In this document: positions 8,831 to 17,217 of the stretch, piece after piece
How the letters are laid out: every line of letters starts with the position of its first letter
Numbering within the stretch: position 1 is the stretch's first letter
Assembly (NCBI GenBank): GCA_023422835.1
Contig: JAFAGI010000019.1
Location: 37,978 to 101,977 of the forward strand
Direction: 5' to 3'
Source of the DNA: Bacteroidota bacterium
GTDB lineage: Bacteria; Bacteroidota; Bacteroidia; Chitinophagales; Chitinophagaceae
Length of the DNA: 64,000 nt
The notes under the pieces: generated by a model
Told to the model about the DNA's origin: nothing
Databases searched by the model: none
Seen by the model: the letters and a program-made list of their open reading frames with translations, nothing else
Program-made: the position numbers and the translations under genes

Positions 8831-10465
8831 ATGTACCGCACCCAAAATATAACGTATCTTTTTACAGCTCTGGTAATCCTGCTTTCGAATGTAAGCTGTA
8901 AAAACCAGCCAACCGATGATAGCCAAGTGTTTTATTACAATGAATCCAGCGGCGTACAAACGCTGGATCCTGCATTTGCCAGGAGCCAGTCTGTAATGTG
9001 GACGGTACACCAGCTCTATAATACCCTTGTAGAAATAGATTCAAATTTAAACATTGTGCCGGGTATTGCCAAACGCTGGAACATAAGCCCCGACAGGCTT
9101 GTATACACTTTTTACCTGCGAGACAGTATTTATTTTCATGACAACGATGCCTTCCCGAATGGCAGGGGCAGAAAACTTACTGCATCAGATGTTGCCTACA
9201 GCCTCAATAGGATCATTGACCCGGCCACAGCAAGTCCGGGAGCATGGATATTCAATGAAAGAATAAATAAAGACGGGTTCAGGGCTGTTAACGATACTAT
9301 TTTTGAACTCCATTTGTCCAGGCCTTTCCATCCCATCCTTGGTATCCTGAGTATGCAGTATTGTTCTATAGTGCCGAAAGAAGCAGTAGAAAAATACGGC
9401 AAGGACTTTCGCAAACATCCCTGTGGAACTGGCCCGTTTAGGCTCAGGTACTGGGACGAAGGCCAGGCCATGGTTCTAGAGAAAAACACGAATTACTGGG
9501 AGTACGATTCCTCAGGCAAAAGGTTGCCCTACCTGAAAGCGATTTCCATCAGCTACAACACCAATAAAGCCACAGAATTTTTATTATTAAGACAAAATAA
9601 GCTCAGCTTCATCAATGATGTGGATGCTGCATTTAAAGATGAAGTAATCTCCAAAAAAGGAGAACTGCGCGATGAATGGAAAGATAAATTTGTGCTGAAG
9701 AAAGGGCCTTTTATGAACGTGGAATACTACGGCATACTGGTAGATGAAAACAACCCGCTGGTAAAAAATTCGCCGTTAAAAATAAAAAAAATACGGCAGG
9801 CAATCAATTATGGTATAGACAGGAAAAAATTTATGCTTTACCTGAGAAACTCGTTGGGAATGGCTGCCGAAGCGGGCTTTGTACCAAGAGGCCTCCCCTC
9901 TGAAAATACAGAATTTGTAAAAGGATACAACTATGATCCTGCAAAAGCGCTGCAATTACTGAAAGAGGCAGGTTTTCCGAAAGGGAAGAATCTGCCGGTG
10001 ATAAAACTGATATCCGTACCCATGTACGCAGATATCGGTTCTTTTGTAGCAAGGGAGCTGGAAAACATCGGCATAAAATTACAACTGGAAGTATTACAGA
10101 AAAGCGTGCTCATGGAACAGACTGCTAAATCCCAGGCTGCTTTCTTCCGCGGCAGTTGGATTGCAGATTACCCCGATGCGGAAAATTACCTGGCTGTTTT
10201 CTACAGCAAGAATCCTGCACCCCCCAACTATACAAGATACAATAGCGCTGCTTATGACCGGCTTTACGAAGAGGCCATCCGGGAAACCAATGACAGCCTG
10301 CGTTATAATCTTTACAGGAAAATGGATCAGATGATCATGAATGATGCGCCGATTGTACCGCTGTTTTATGACGAAGTGATACGGCTGGTACAACCAAAGG
10401 TTAAAAACTTTTATTCCGACCCGATGAACATGCTCGAGCTTAGGCGTGTTTACATGGAAGAATGA
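8831..10465 (+). CDS. ABC-transporter substrate-binding lipoprotein, family 5
   Basis: Solute-binding protein of the SBP_bac_5 type (oligo/dipeptide or nickel binding), 544 residues. I take the ATG at 8831; an in-frame TTG lies six bases earlier. It has a lipoprotein signal (YLFTALVILLSNVSC), then the family start VQTLDPAFARSQSVMWTVHQLYNTL, the GTGPFRL block, INYGIDRKKFM, and a C-terminal APIVPLFYDEVIRLV. No permease or ATPase gene is adjacent, so the transporter partner must be elsewhere. It diverges from the M1 peptidase gene, sharing a 170-base intergenic region, which may point to related peptide use, but that is only context. Confidence 0.9.
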   Translation: MYRTQNITYLFTALVILLSNVSCKNQPTDDSQVFYYNESSGVQTLDPAFARSQSVMWTVHQLYNTLVEIDSNLNIVPGIAKRWNISPDRLVYTFYLRDSIYFHDNDAFPNGRGRKLTASDVAYSLNRIIDPATASPGAWIFNERINKDGFRAVNDTIFELHLSRPFHPILGILSMQYCSIVPKEAVEKYGKDFRKHPCGTGPFRLRYWDEGQAMVLEKNTNYWEYDSSGKRLPYLKAISISYNTNKATEFLLLRQNKLSFINDVDAAFKDEVISKKGELRDEWKDKFVLKKGPFMNVEYYGILVDENNPLVKNSPLKIKKIRQAINYGIDRKKFMLYLRNSLGMAAEAGFVPRGLPSENTEFVKGYNYDPAKALQLLKEAGFPKGKNLPVIKLISVPMYADIGSFVARELENIGIKLQLEVLQKSVLMEQTAKSQAAFFRGSWIADYPDAENYLAVFYSKNPAPPNYTRYNSAAYDRLYEEAIRETNDSLRYNLYRKMDQMIMNDAPIVPLFYDEVIRLVQPKVKNFYSDPMNMLELRRVYMEE

Positions 10466-10613
10466 TGGCTGTTCCGGGGAAACTGCGAAAAATCATATTG
10501 CTGTATTAGTTGAGGACTGATTGTTGAGTGCTTTCTGCCCGCCTTTTTTCTTCTTTTACAGATTATGCAGTGTGAGGGTGCTTCATTTGACACGATTTTA
10601 GTTTATATCAAAG

Positions 10614-11198
10614 CTACTGCTGCACCGCCTTCTTTCTTCTTTTGATCATTTTATGGATAATAAAAATAAATAGCAGGATAAATACCGCGCCCATAGCAAC
10701 CGGTATTACAATAGCCAGCACAGAACCACCGATTGCTGCTGCATTTTCACCGGTAGACACCACTGCATTGCCGGTTGTAAGGGTGGCCTTGCTGGAAAAC
10801 AAACGCGTGAGAACCGTGCCGGACTGCACTATGCCCGCACTGCCGCCACCTACAATCAGGCCAAGTATCCAGCGCCAGATTTCATTATCAACAGGTACGA
10901 TAGAGGTAGTAAGTAAAGCGCCCGCTATCATAGCCAGTGGCGATGCTAGGGTATCCAGAAAATTATCAACAACAGGGATATAATATGCCAGAATCTCTGC
11001 TACCGACGCTGAACCAAAAGCTATAATAGCCGGCCAGGTAGACAGCCATGCGAAGTTTCCTGAGAAATTTCCGACAAACGGCAACACATTAAAATGCCCT
11101 GCTAGAGAAGCTGCAAGCAATGGCACAAAAACCCTGAAACCGCAGCAGGCGCTAAGCCCGATGCCCAAAAATAAAGCCGTGATCAGTTCTGTACTCAT
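10614..11198 (-). CDS. DUF4126 family membrane protein
   Basis: 194 residues, mostly hydrophobic, starting MSTELITALFLGIGLSACCGFRVFVPLL and containing VAEILAYYIPVVDNFLDTLASPLAM, both recognisable in DUF4126 proteins. About five membrane segments, ending in a basic tail (HKMIKRRKKAVQQ) that would face the cytoplasm. Function of the family is unknown. It follows the UvrD-nuclease gene convergently on neither side: both are on the minus strand, with this gene downstream by 37 bases, so read-through is possible. Confidence 0.85.
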   Translation of the reverse strand: MSTELITALFLGIGLSACCGFRVFVPLLAASLAGHFNVLPFVGNFSGNFAWLSTWPAIIAFGSASVAEILAYYIPVVDNFLDTLASPLAMIAGALLTTSIVPVDNEIWRWILGLIVGGGSAGIVQSGTVLTRLFSSKATLTTGNAVVSTGENAAAIGGSVLAIVIPVAMGAVFILLFIFIIHKMIKRRKKAVQQ

Positions 11199-11235
11199 GT
11201 TTTTATTTTAATGAATACAAATTTAATTCCACAAA

Positions 11236-14200
11236 TCATGCTTCTTGCTCAGCCTGGGTATTGTGCAATGCCACAAATAAATTATTGTCTTTTACAAAAT
11301 TGCAATAAGCACAGTCAGCTTTGCCGCAGCCTTTGTAGAAATCCCTTTGCTGTATTTTTTGCCAGGTATCTTTGATCTGGGCCGTAACAAAAGCCACATC
11401 TTCCGGTGATACCACTATTTTCTTTTTATTGTATTGTTTCTTAGTATCCGGTTCTATAAAATCAAATTCTGCACTCACGGCATGCCAGTCCTTTATACGG
11501 TCATTGTCCATGAGTATCTTATAAAACACAGCCTGGCGCCAGTAATCGCCGCCTAAGGGCGCTTTCTCATCAGGGGCTTTTAATTTTTTCAGCGCATTTT
11601 CAAATTTACCCGTTTTGTAATCCACAACATTTACTTCTTTACCGCTAAACTCCAGCTTATCCAGCTTTCCTTTAATGGGAATGCCGTTGACGGTTACGTT
11701 CTTCACCGTACGCTCTACCACCACTACTTTATTCCACTCATCGATATATTTTTCATAGTAATTGCCAAGGATCTCTTCACCGTACTCCAGCCGTCTTTTG
11801 TAGCTTTCTTCGGTAAAGCTTTCCCGGTGCCTGTGCAGGTACCATTTAAAATCATCAATAAAGGTATGCTTTGCAGGAAAGATATTATCATTGTCTTTCA
11901 TTCTTTCAAAAAGGCGCTGCAAGGCAAAGTGCACGGCAGATCCGAATTCCGTAGCCTCATTCTTGGCAGAGGGTATGCGCAACAAATTATTATAATAAAA
12001 TTTCAGCGGGCAATCCAGGTAGTTATTCAACGCCGTCACATTCATTACAAACTTTTCCAGCAGCCTGTCCATAAGATCAGCTTCTGAATTTTCAATTTCC
12101 GGCGCTTTATTTTCCAACAGTTGCAGCGCCTGGAATTCAGCAACCACGCTATCATCCAATACCTGCGTCACTGGTTTAATATCTGCTGCCTGCAGCATCT
12201 CAGCAATAAACATGGAAGCTTCCAGGGCTTTGCCTTCATGGTTACATGCACTGTAGCTGATCTGCAGGCCACGCTCTGCCCGGGTAACGGCTACATAGAA
12301 CAGTCGCCTTAATTCTTCAATGTCCCTGTCCTTATCAGAATTTACGGTAATAGAATCATAGAGATTGCCGGGTAAGGCGTATCCCAAGCCTATCTTTCTT
12401 TTCTTTTCCCAAAAGTTAGCATTGCACCCTGCAAAGAATACATATTCAAATTCCAGGCCTTTAGAACCGTGTGCAGTCATCAGGTTTACGCCTTTGTCTG
12501 TGCCGGTAATGTTTACCAGCGGCAGCGGTATGTTTTCTGCCTGCATCAGGTCTAAACGTACAATAAAATCTTTCAGGGTCATCATAGGCGCGCGCCTGGT
12601 TTCTTCTTTCAGGAAATCGAAGAGTGCAGTAAGAACCTGTAATAATTTTACTTTACGCTCGCTCTGCAATACGTACTGCATGATGCCGGTATTGTTGAGC
12701 ACATGCTCAAACAGGGTTAGCAATGTTACGTTCGGCACATCTGAGATGAGCTTTTCGATGGCGTCACTTGCTCTTGCAACGTTTTTATTGGTATCGGTGT
12801 CAAATAAGGTGGCTTTATTTTTTACAGATCTGTCGTGGATCTCCCTGCGCAGGGAAGTAGCATTGACAGTAAACTTTTTATCGGCCACTTCCACGGCAAG
12901 TTTTGCAATTTCTATAGCCGGTATAGAAAACCAATCATGATGCAGTATTTCAAAAAGCATAGCATCGCCGCCGTAGGGCGTATCCATTTCAGCATCCAGG
13001 TATCTCAATAACAACAATATCTTTTTTGCAAACGGATCGTGAAATAAGTTTACGCTGCGCTTGGTATAGTAAGGTATTTGCTTCACCTGCAGGTAGCGGG
13101 CTAGCTCCTCTCCGTATTTATTCTCTTTATAAATAATTCCTATTCTGCCGGGCTCAATGCCTTGCTGTATCAGGCTTTCCGCCTTGAGTGCGATTGCCAT
13201 CATCTCGTGTGCCGGGCACGCATATTCAAACACTTCAGGCAAAGAAGTAATGTTCTTTACCTTTTCATTGGACGATATAAGTTGCTTGGAAATATCGGGA
13301 AGTTGCACCGTTAACCGTTCGCGATTGTTGTTGATCAGCTGCATAGACGTATCCAGTATGGGCTGAGATGAACGGTAATTGTTGGTGAGCATGATGGTTA
13401 GCAGGTCATTGGTATAATGGTTGGCAAACTCTATCATGTTCTCTACGTTGGCGCCCTGGAAGCGGTATATACTCTGGTCGTCATCGCCTACCACAAATAC
13501 ATTTGGTTTATCCCAAAAACTAATCAGGAGCTTTACCAGGCGGTTTTGTGCACCGCTGGTATCCTGGTATTCATCTACCAGTATGTATTGATATTGCTCC
13601 TGGTATTTTCGAAGTAATAAATTGTTTTCTTCAAAAGCTTTGATCACCCAATTGATCATATCATCAAAATCATACCGGTTTCTTCTGTGCATCAGCGCCT
13701 GGTAGTTATCAAATTCGCCTACTGCTGCCCGCAGTTTCTCCATCTTGTCTATCTTTTCCTGCATTGCAGGCCTGGGATCACCTTTTTTGTAATTGGTGGT
13801 AGTACGTTGATATTTATAAGCTTTAAAATGGCTGCTACCTTCTTCGCAGTCACGTATCTCGCACAGGAATTTATCTATTTTTTCTATGAGAAAATCCGGT
13901 GTCCAGCCTTCCCGCTTCATGGTACTGAACAGGTTGCTCAGCGGCATCATCTCATAATATACATCTCCGCGATAGCGCTTTAAAGGATGTCCTTTCGGAA
14001 ATGCATCTATCAGTTCTTTCAGGTATTCAATCTTCTCCAGGTCTGAAACAGGATCAAGCGCATTTTTTTCAAAAACAGAAAGATTATCCTGGATAATATC
14101 GTTGCAGAAAGCATGAAAGGTGGCTATATGCACCCTGTAAGCATCTGAGCCTATAAAAGATTGCAGCCTTTTGCGCATGGCCACAACGCCTGCATCTGTA

Positions 14201-14409
14201 TAAGTAAGGCAAAGGATATTATCGGGCTGGGCATCTGTTGTCAATAATATTTTTCCTATGCGTGCTGAAAGTATTTGCGTTTTGCCTGTTCCCGGGCCTG
14301 CTATCACCATTACAGGGCCTTCTATGGTATCAACGGCTTTCTTCTGGGCTTCGTTCAAGCCTTCATATATTGTTTGGAAACGTTTTTCCTGTTCTTGTTT
14401 CGTAAGCAT
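11236..14409 (-). CDS. UvrD/REP helicase fused to RecB-like nuclease
   Basis: 1057-residue superfamily 1A helicase. Motifs: Walker A GPGTGKTQ at 38-45, LCLTYTDAGVVAMRKRL, DEYQDTSGAQNRL, GDDDQSIYRFQGA, TAHGSKGLEFEYVFFAGC, VAVTRAERGLQISY. After it comes a PD-(D/E)XK nuclease of the RecB/AddB type: GSAVHFALQRLF and VVDYKTGK. Four cysteines in the AddB-like Fe-S arrangement are visible: the single Cys of CPLKFYYNNLL before the nuclease core and GCGKADCAYC at the end. Such one-chain enzymes probably process DNA ends in repair; whether this one replaces AddAB is inference, as no addA/addB gene is adjacent. The ATG at 14409 begins with MLTKQEQEKRFQTIYEGLNEAQ. Confidence 0.93.
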   Translation of the reverse strand: MLTKQEQEKRFQTIYEGLNEAQKKAVDTIEGPVMVIAGPGTGKTQILSARIGKILLTTDAQPDNILCLTYTDAGVVAMRKRLQSFIGSDAYRVHIATFHAFCNDIIQDNLSVFEKNALDPVSDLEKIEYLKELIDAFPKGHPLKRYRGDVYYEMMPLSNLFSTMKREGWTPDFLIEKIDKFLCEIRDCEEGSSHFKAYKYQRTTTNYKKGDPRPAMQEKIDKMEKLRAAVGEFDNYQALMHRRNRYDFDDMINWVIKAFEENNLLLRKYQEQYQYILVDEYQDTSGAQNRLVKLLISFWDKPNVFVVGDDDQSIYRFQGANVENMIEFANHYTNDLLTIMLTNNYRSSQPILDTSMQLINNNRERLTVQLPDISKQLISSNEKVKNITSLPEVFEYACPAHEMMAIALKAESLIQQGIEPGRIGIIYKENKYGEELARYLQVKQIPYYTKRSVNLFHDPFAKKILLLLRYLDAEMDTPYGGDAMLFEILHHDWFSIPAIEIAKLAVEVADKKFTVNATSLRREIHDRSVKNKATLFDTDTNKNVARASDAIEKLISDVPNVTLLTLFEHVLNNTGIMQYVLQSERKVKLLQVLTALFDFLKEETRRAPMMTLKDFIVRLDLMQAENIPLPLVNITGTDKGVNLMTAHGSKGLEFEYVFFAGCNANFWEKKRKIGLGYALPGNLYDSITVNSDKDRDIEELRRLFYVAVTRAERGLQISYSACNHEGKALEASMFIAEMLQAADIKPVTQVLDDSVVAEFQALQLLENKAPEIENSEADLMDRLLEKFVMNVTALNNYLDCPLKFYYNNLLRIPSAKNEATEFGSAVHFALQRLFERMKDNDNIFPAKHTFIDDFKWYLHRHRESFTEESYKRRLEYGEEILGNYYEKYIDEWNKVVVVERTVKNVTVNGIPIKGKLDKLEFSGKEVNVVDYKTGKFENALKKLKAPDEKAPLGGDYWRQAVFYKILMDNDRIKDWHAVSAEFDFIEPDTKKQYNKKKIVVSPEDVAFVTAQIKDTWQKIQQRDFYKGCGKADCAYCNFVKDNNLFVALHNTQAEQEA

Positions 14410-14516
14410 ATCTGAGTTTTGAAATATGGCTTAAAGTTAATCAAAAACAAGCTGATTATATGAATATATCTAACCAAAAAAACAGGGCGTGTGCATACAT
14501 CTCACACAGCCGCAAT

Positions 14517-14545
14517 AAAAAAGCCGCTCAAAAATTGAACGGCTT
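14517..14545 (-). terminator. Intrinsic terminator after rplI
   Basis: On the minus strand a stem GAAGCCGTTCAA / TTGAGCGGCTTTTTT with a U-tract lies 23 bases after the L9 stop codon. It closes the rpsF-rpsR-rplI unit. Confidence 0.75.
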
Positions 14546-14567
14546 CAATATGCTTTAAAAGTACCGG

Positions 14568-15056
14568 CTATGCTTCAGCTTCAGCAGCAGGAGCAGCAGC
14601 GGTTTCACCGTTTTCGCCTACAACTTCAAAATCAATTTCTGTAATGTTGTTGTTACCGAAATCAATGGTTGCTTTGTGTACGCCCAGTTCTTTTACTTCA
14701 TCTACAATACTGATGCGCTTGCGGTCAATATCGTAGCCTTTCTGCTCGCGTATGGCGCGTGCTATCTGCAGGGAAGTAACGCTACCGAATATTTTGCCTG
14801 AAGTACCGGTTTTCGCTGTAAGTTTTACAGGGGCAGCTTTTAGTACTTCTACTACTTTATTCATTTCAGCCAGCATGCTGGCTTCTTTCTTGGCTTTTAC
14901 TTTTTGTTTTTCTTCTAATTGTTTCAGGTTAGAAGGATTAGCTTCAACAGCTAATTTCATCGGGATAAGATAGTTGCGCGCGTAGCCGCTTTTTACCTCA
15001 ACCAATTCGTTGGGTGCGCCCAGATTATCCACATCTTTTATTAAAATTACTTTCAT
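14568..15056 (-). CDS. rplI: 50S ribosomal protein L9
   Basis: 162 residues. The L9 signature is clear at the N-terminus: MKVILIKDVDNLGAPNELVEVKSGYARNYLIP, then the long connecting helix rich in Lys/Glu and the C-terminal rRNA-binding domain with KIFGSVTS. The last 15 or so residues (GETAAAPAAEAEA) are an Ala/Glu tail longer than in the E. coli protein (149 residues). Third gene of the rpsF-rpsR-rplI group, 127 bases after rpsR. That gap may hold an internal promoter; I could not assign one. Confidence 0.98.
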   Translation of the reverse strand: MKVILIKDVDNLGAPNELVEVKSGYARNYLIPMKLAVEANPSNLKQLEEKQKVKAKKEASMLAEMNKVVEVLKAAPVKLTAKTGTSGKIFGSVTSLQIARAIREQKGYDIDRKRISIVDEVKELGVHKATIDFGNNNITEIDFEVVGENGETAAAPAAEAEA

Positions 15057-15183
15057 TGCTTGTGTTTAGCTCCCAAGAGCCCAGTCAGCATTTGCTTTAA
15101 GACTGTCTCCTGCATTGCAGGATTAGGGAAGGTGACTAATTAATTTGATAATTGAACTTGACAATTACCCTTGTAATTATAAA

Positions 15184-15450
15184 CTATTTTAAAAGGTCTG
15201 CTACGTACGGAAGCAATGCCATCTGGCGTGCCTTCTTTACTGCATCAGATACTTTGCGCTGAAATTTCAAAGAGTTACCTGTCAAACGGCGGGGCAATAA
15301 TTTACCCTGCTCGTTGATGAATTTCTTTAGAAATTCAGTGTCTTTGTAATCAACATAACGGATACCATACTTTTTAAAACGGCAGAATTTTTTCTGTTGT
15401 TTTTCCTGTTTGTGTGCAGTAAGGTACTTGATCTCATTTGCTTTTGCCAT
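15184..15450 (-). CDS. rpsR: 30S ribosomal protein S18
   Basis: 88 residues, with the S18 core [27 protein letters not shown] and [21 protein letters not shown]. It follows rpsF by only two bases, so translation is likely coupled. S6 and S18 bind each other on the 30S platform, which explains the pairing. No ssb or priB gene separates them as happens in other phyla. Confidence 0.98.
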   Translation of the reverse strand: MAKANEIKYLTAHKQEKQQKKFCRFKKYGIRYVDYKDTEFLKKFINEQGKLLPRRLTGNSLKFQRKVSDAVKKARQMALLPYVADLLK

Positions 15451-15452
15451 AA

Positions 15453-15809
15453 TTATTCTGCTGCTTTTTCAGGTTCGGTATTTTTTACACCACTTCTCTT
15501 TTTGGCATTGTACTCGACGGCGTATTTATCGAGTGCAGTGATCATGTGACGAAGAACCTGGTCATCCCGGTTCATTTGTACTTTAAACTTCTCATTGAAG
15601 TCGGATGGCGCACTGTATTCCAGAACCCAGTAAATGGCTGTGGTTTTTTTCTGGATAGGATACGCCAGTGATTTTAATCCCCAGGGGTTGCTGTGCACGA
15701 TTTCTCCGCCATGACTTGTAATATAGTCGGCGTATTTTTTCTGAGCGGTTTTGAATTCTTCGTCAGAAAGCACAGGGGTAAAAATCACCATCAATTCGTA
15801 ATTGTTCAT
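15453..15809 (-). CDS. rpsF: 30S ribosomal protein S6
   Basis: 118 residues from the ATG at 15809. The frame has an earlier ATG at 15854, but that overlaps the -7 box at 15852-15859 and would add a non-family prefix (MHLKFNYLTKNKF), whereas [19 protein letters not shown] is the normal S6 start. Further family features: [33 protein letters not shown] and [12 protein letters not shown]. Acidic/basic tail of about 20 residues, common in Bacteroidota S6. Confidence 0.97.
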   Translation of the reverse strand: MNNYELMVIFTPVLSDEEFKTAQKKYADYITSHGGEIVHSNPWGLKSLAYPIQKKTTAIYWVLEYSAPSDFNEKFKVQMNRDDQVLRHMITALDKYAVEYNAKKRSGVKNTEPEKAAE

Positions 15810-15851
15810 TACCCTGAATTTGTTTTTGGTTAAATAATTAAATTTGAGGTG

Positions 15852-15859
15852 CAAAGGTA
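15852..15859 (-). promoter_or_regulatory. -7 box TACCTTTG for rpsF operon
   Basis: Perfect TAnnTTTG, 43 bases upstream of the chosen rpsF start, giving an untranslated leader of about 35 bases. Its position decides against the longer S6 reading frame. Confidence 0.65.
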
Positions 15860-15937
15860 AGAAATTATCGGGAAATAAATAAGTTTTTTTGCATCATGTG
15901 GGATGCAGAAATTCGAAGAGCAAAAATATTCTTAAGG

Positions 15938-16225
15938 CTAATCAAAAAAGCGCAGCCTTCTTTTCAGGTCATCTATTTCGTGCTGCATGCTTTCCATGCG
16001 TTGCAAAAGCTCGTGAATAGTGTCTATCCCGGCAGGGCTGATGTCGAGGTCATAGTGCCATGCTGTAAATTTCTCCAGATCTGGCACAAATGCATCATCA
16101 ATGAAACGCTGACTCTCCATTTCAATTACCTCAATCAATCCGAGCTCTTCCAGAGAATCAATGAACGAAGTTTCCACGCTGCAATTGGTACAATATTCTT
16201 CAACTAAAATTAAATTTCTTTCCAT
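15938..16225 (-). CDS. cbpM: Chaperone modulator CbpM
   Basis: 95 residues from the ATG at 16225 (a GTG two codons upstream is possible). Small MerR-like protein that binds the J-domain of CbpA and blocks its co-chaperone activity in E. coli. Features: an N-terminal winged-helix-like part with SFIDSLEELGLIEVIE and FVPDLEKFTAWHYDLDISPAGIDTIHELL, then a coiled-coil helix (RMESMQHEIDDLKRRLRFF). It starts 11 bases after the cbpA stop, forming the usual cbpA-cbpM pair. Confidence 0.9.
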   Translation of the reverse strand: MERNLILVEEYCTNCSVETSFIDSLEELGLIEVIEMESQRFIDDAFVPDLEKFTAWHYDLDISPAGIDTIHELLQRMESMQHEIDDLKRRLRFFD

Positions 16226-16236
16226 GATCACAAGTT

Positions 16237-17148
16237 TTAAGATTGCGCTAATTGTTTGAATAATTCTTTTTGCTGTTCAGTAAGATTCACTGGAATGAGC
16301 ACGTTATAAGTTACTATCAGGTCACCGAACTGCCCTTCTTTTTTGTAAACGGGAAAGCCTTTGCCTTTGAGCCGTGTTTTGGTACCGTTCTGTGTTCCGG
16401 GCTTTACTTTTAGTTTTACCTTACCGTCCATGGTATCTACAGTTATCTCTCCGCCTAAAACAGCCGTATAAAGATCAATGTTTACATTGGTATAAAGATC
16501 GTTGTCCAGCCTTTTGAATTGTGTATCGCCGGAGACCTTAAAAGTAATGTAGAGGTCGCCAGCCGGGCCGCCGTTTACACCGGGAGCGCCATAGCCTTTC
16601 AGCCGTATCTTCTGTCCGTCTGCAATACCGGCAGGAATGGTAATGCGTACGTTCTTATCATTGATGGTAAATGTGCGCTGGTGTGTTGTGTAAGCTTCAC
16701 GCAGGGCAATTTCCACTTCTGCATTGAAGTCCTGCCCTTTGTACTGGCGGCTTCTGCCACCCGAATCACGATGCCCGAAACCGCCGCCTGCTGCACCTCC
16801 GAACATCTGTTCAAAGAAGTCTGAGAAATCTCCTTCGCCAAAATCTGCCTGTGAATAAAACTGCCCGCCGCCGGACTGGTAGTGCTGCTGTTGTGCATGC
16901 CGCGCCTGTTCGTATTCTTCGCCATGTTTCCAATTCTCGCCGTACTGATCGTATTTCTTTCGTTTTTCAGGATCGCTGAGTACTTCATTGGCTTCGTTAA
17001 CCTGTTTGAATTTTTCAGCGGCCACATTATCGTTGGGATTCAGGTCCGGGTGATATTTGCGGGCCAGTTTACGGTACGCTTTCTTAATAGAATCCGGCGA
17101 AGCATTCTTATCAATGCCCAATATCTGGTAGTAATCAATAAAAGCCAT
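16237..17148 (-). CDS. cbpA: DnaJ-class co-chaperone CbpA
   Basis: 303 residues. J-domain at about 4-70 with HPD at 33-35 (stimulates DnaK ATPase), a Gly/Phe/Gln-rich linker ([12 protein letters not shown] ... [17 protein letters not shown]), and two C-terminal beta-sandwich substrate-binding domains ([21 protein letters not shown]-like [19 protein letters not shown]). The zinc-finger of DnaJ is absent, which fits the CbpA type. In operon with its inhibitor cbpM; a -7 box lies 34 bases above the ATG. Confidence 0.95.
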   Translation of the reverse strand: MAFIDYYQILGIDKNASPDSIKKAYRKLARKYHPDLNPNDNVAAEKFKQVNEANEVLSDPEKRKKYDQYGENWKHGEEYEQARHAQQQHYQSGGGQFYSQADFGEGDFSDFFEQMFGGAAGGGFGHRDSGGRSRQYKGQDFNAEVEIALREAYTTHQRTFTINDKNVRITIPAGIADGQKIRLKGYGAPGVNGGPAGDLYITFKVSGDTQFKRLDNDLYTNVNIDLYTAVLGGEITVDTMDGKVKLKVKPGTQNGTKTRLKGKGFPVYKKEGQFGDLIVTYNVLIPVNLTEQQKELFKQLAQS

Positions 17149-17181
17149 GTATCAGATTTATAAGTTTAAGTTATCTGTATA

Positions 17182-17189
17182 CAAATCTA
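17182..17189 (-). promoter_or_regulatory. -7 box TAGATTTG for cbpA
   Basis: Matches TAnnTTTG; implies a leader of about 27 bases before the cbpA ATG. Confidence 0.5.
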
Positions 17190-17217
17190 ATACATTAGCC
17201 TTTAAAGTAGTTATAAA

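Noticed and set aside
12365..12940. 191-codon plus-strand frame opposite the helicase
   Set aside because: Antisense shadow; the minus-strand helicase motifs are unambiguous.
15057..15183. Ribosomal-protein leader RNA between rpsR and rplI
   Set aside because: No recognisable conserved structure could be identified by eye.
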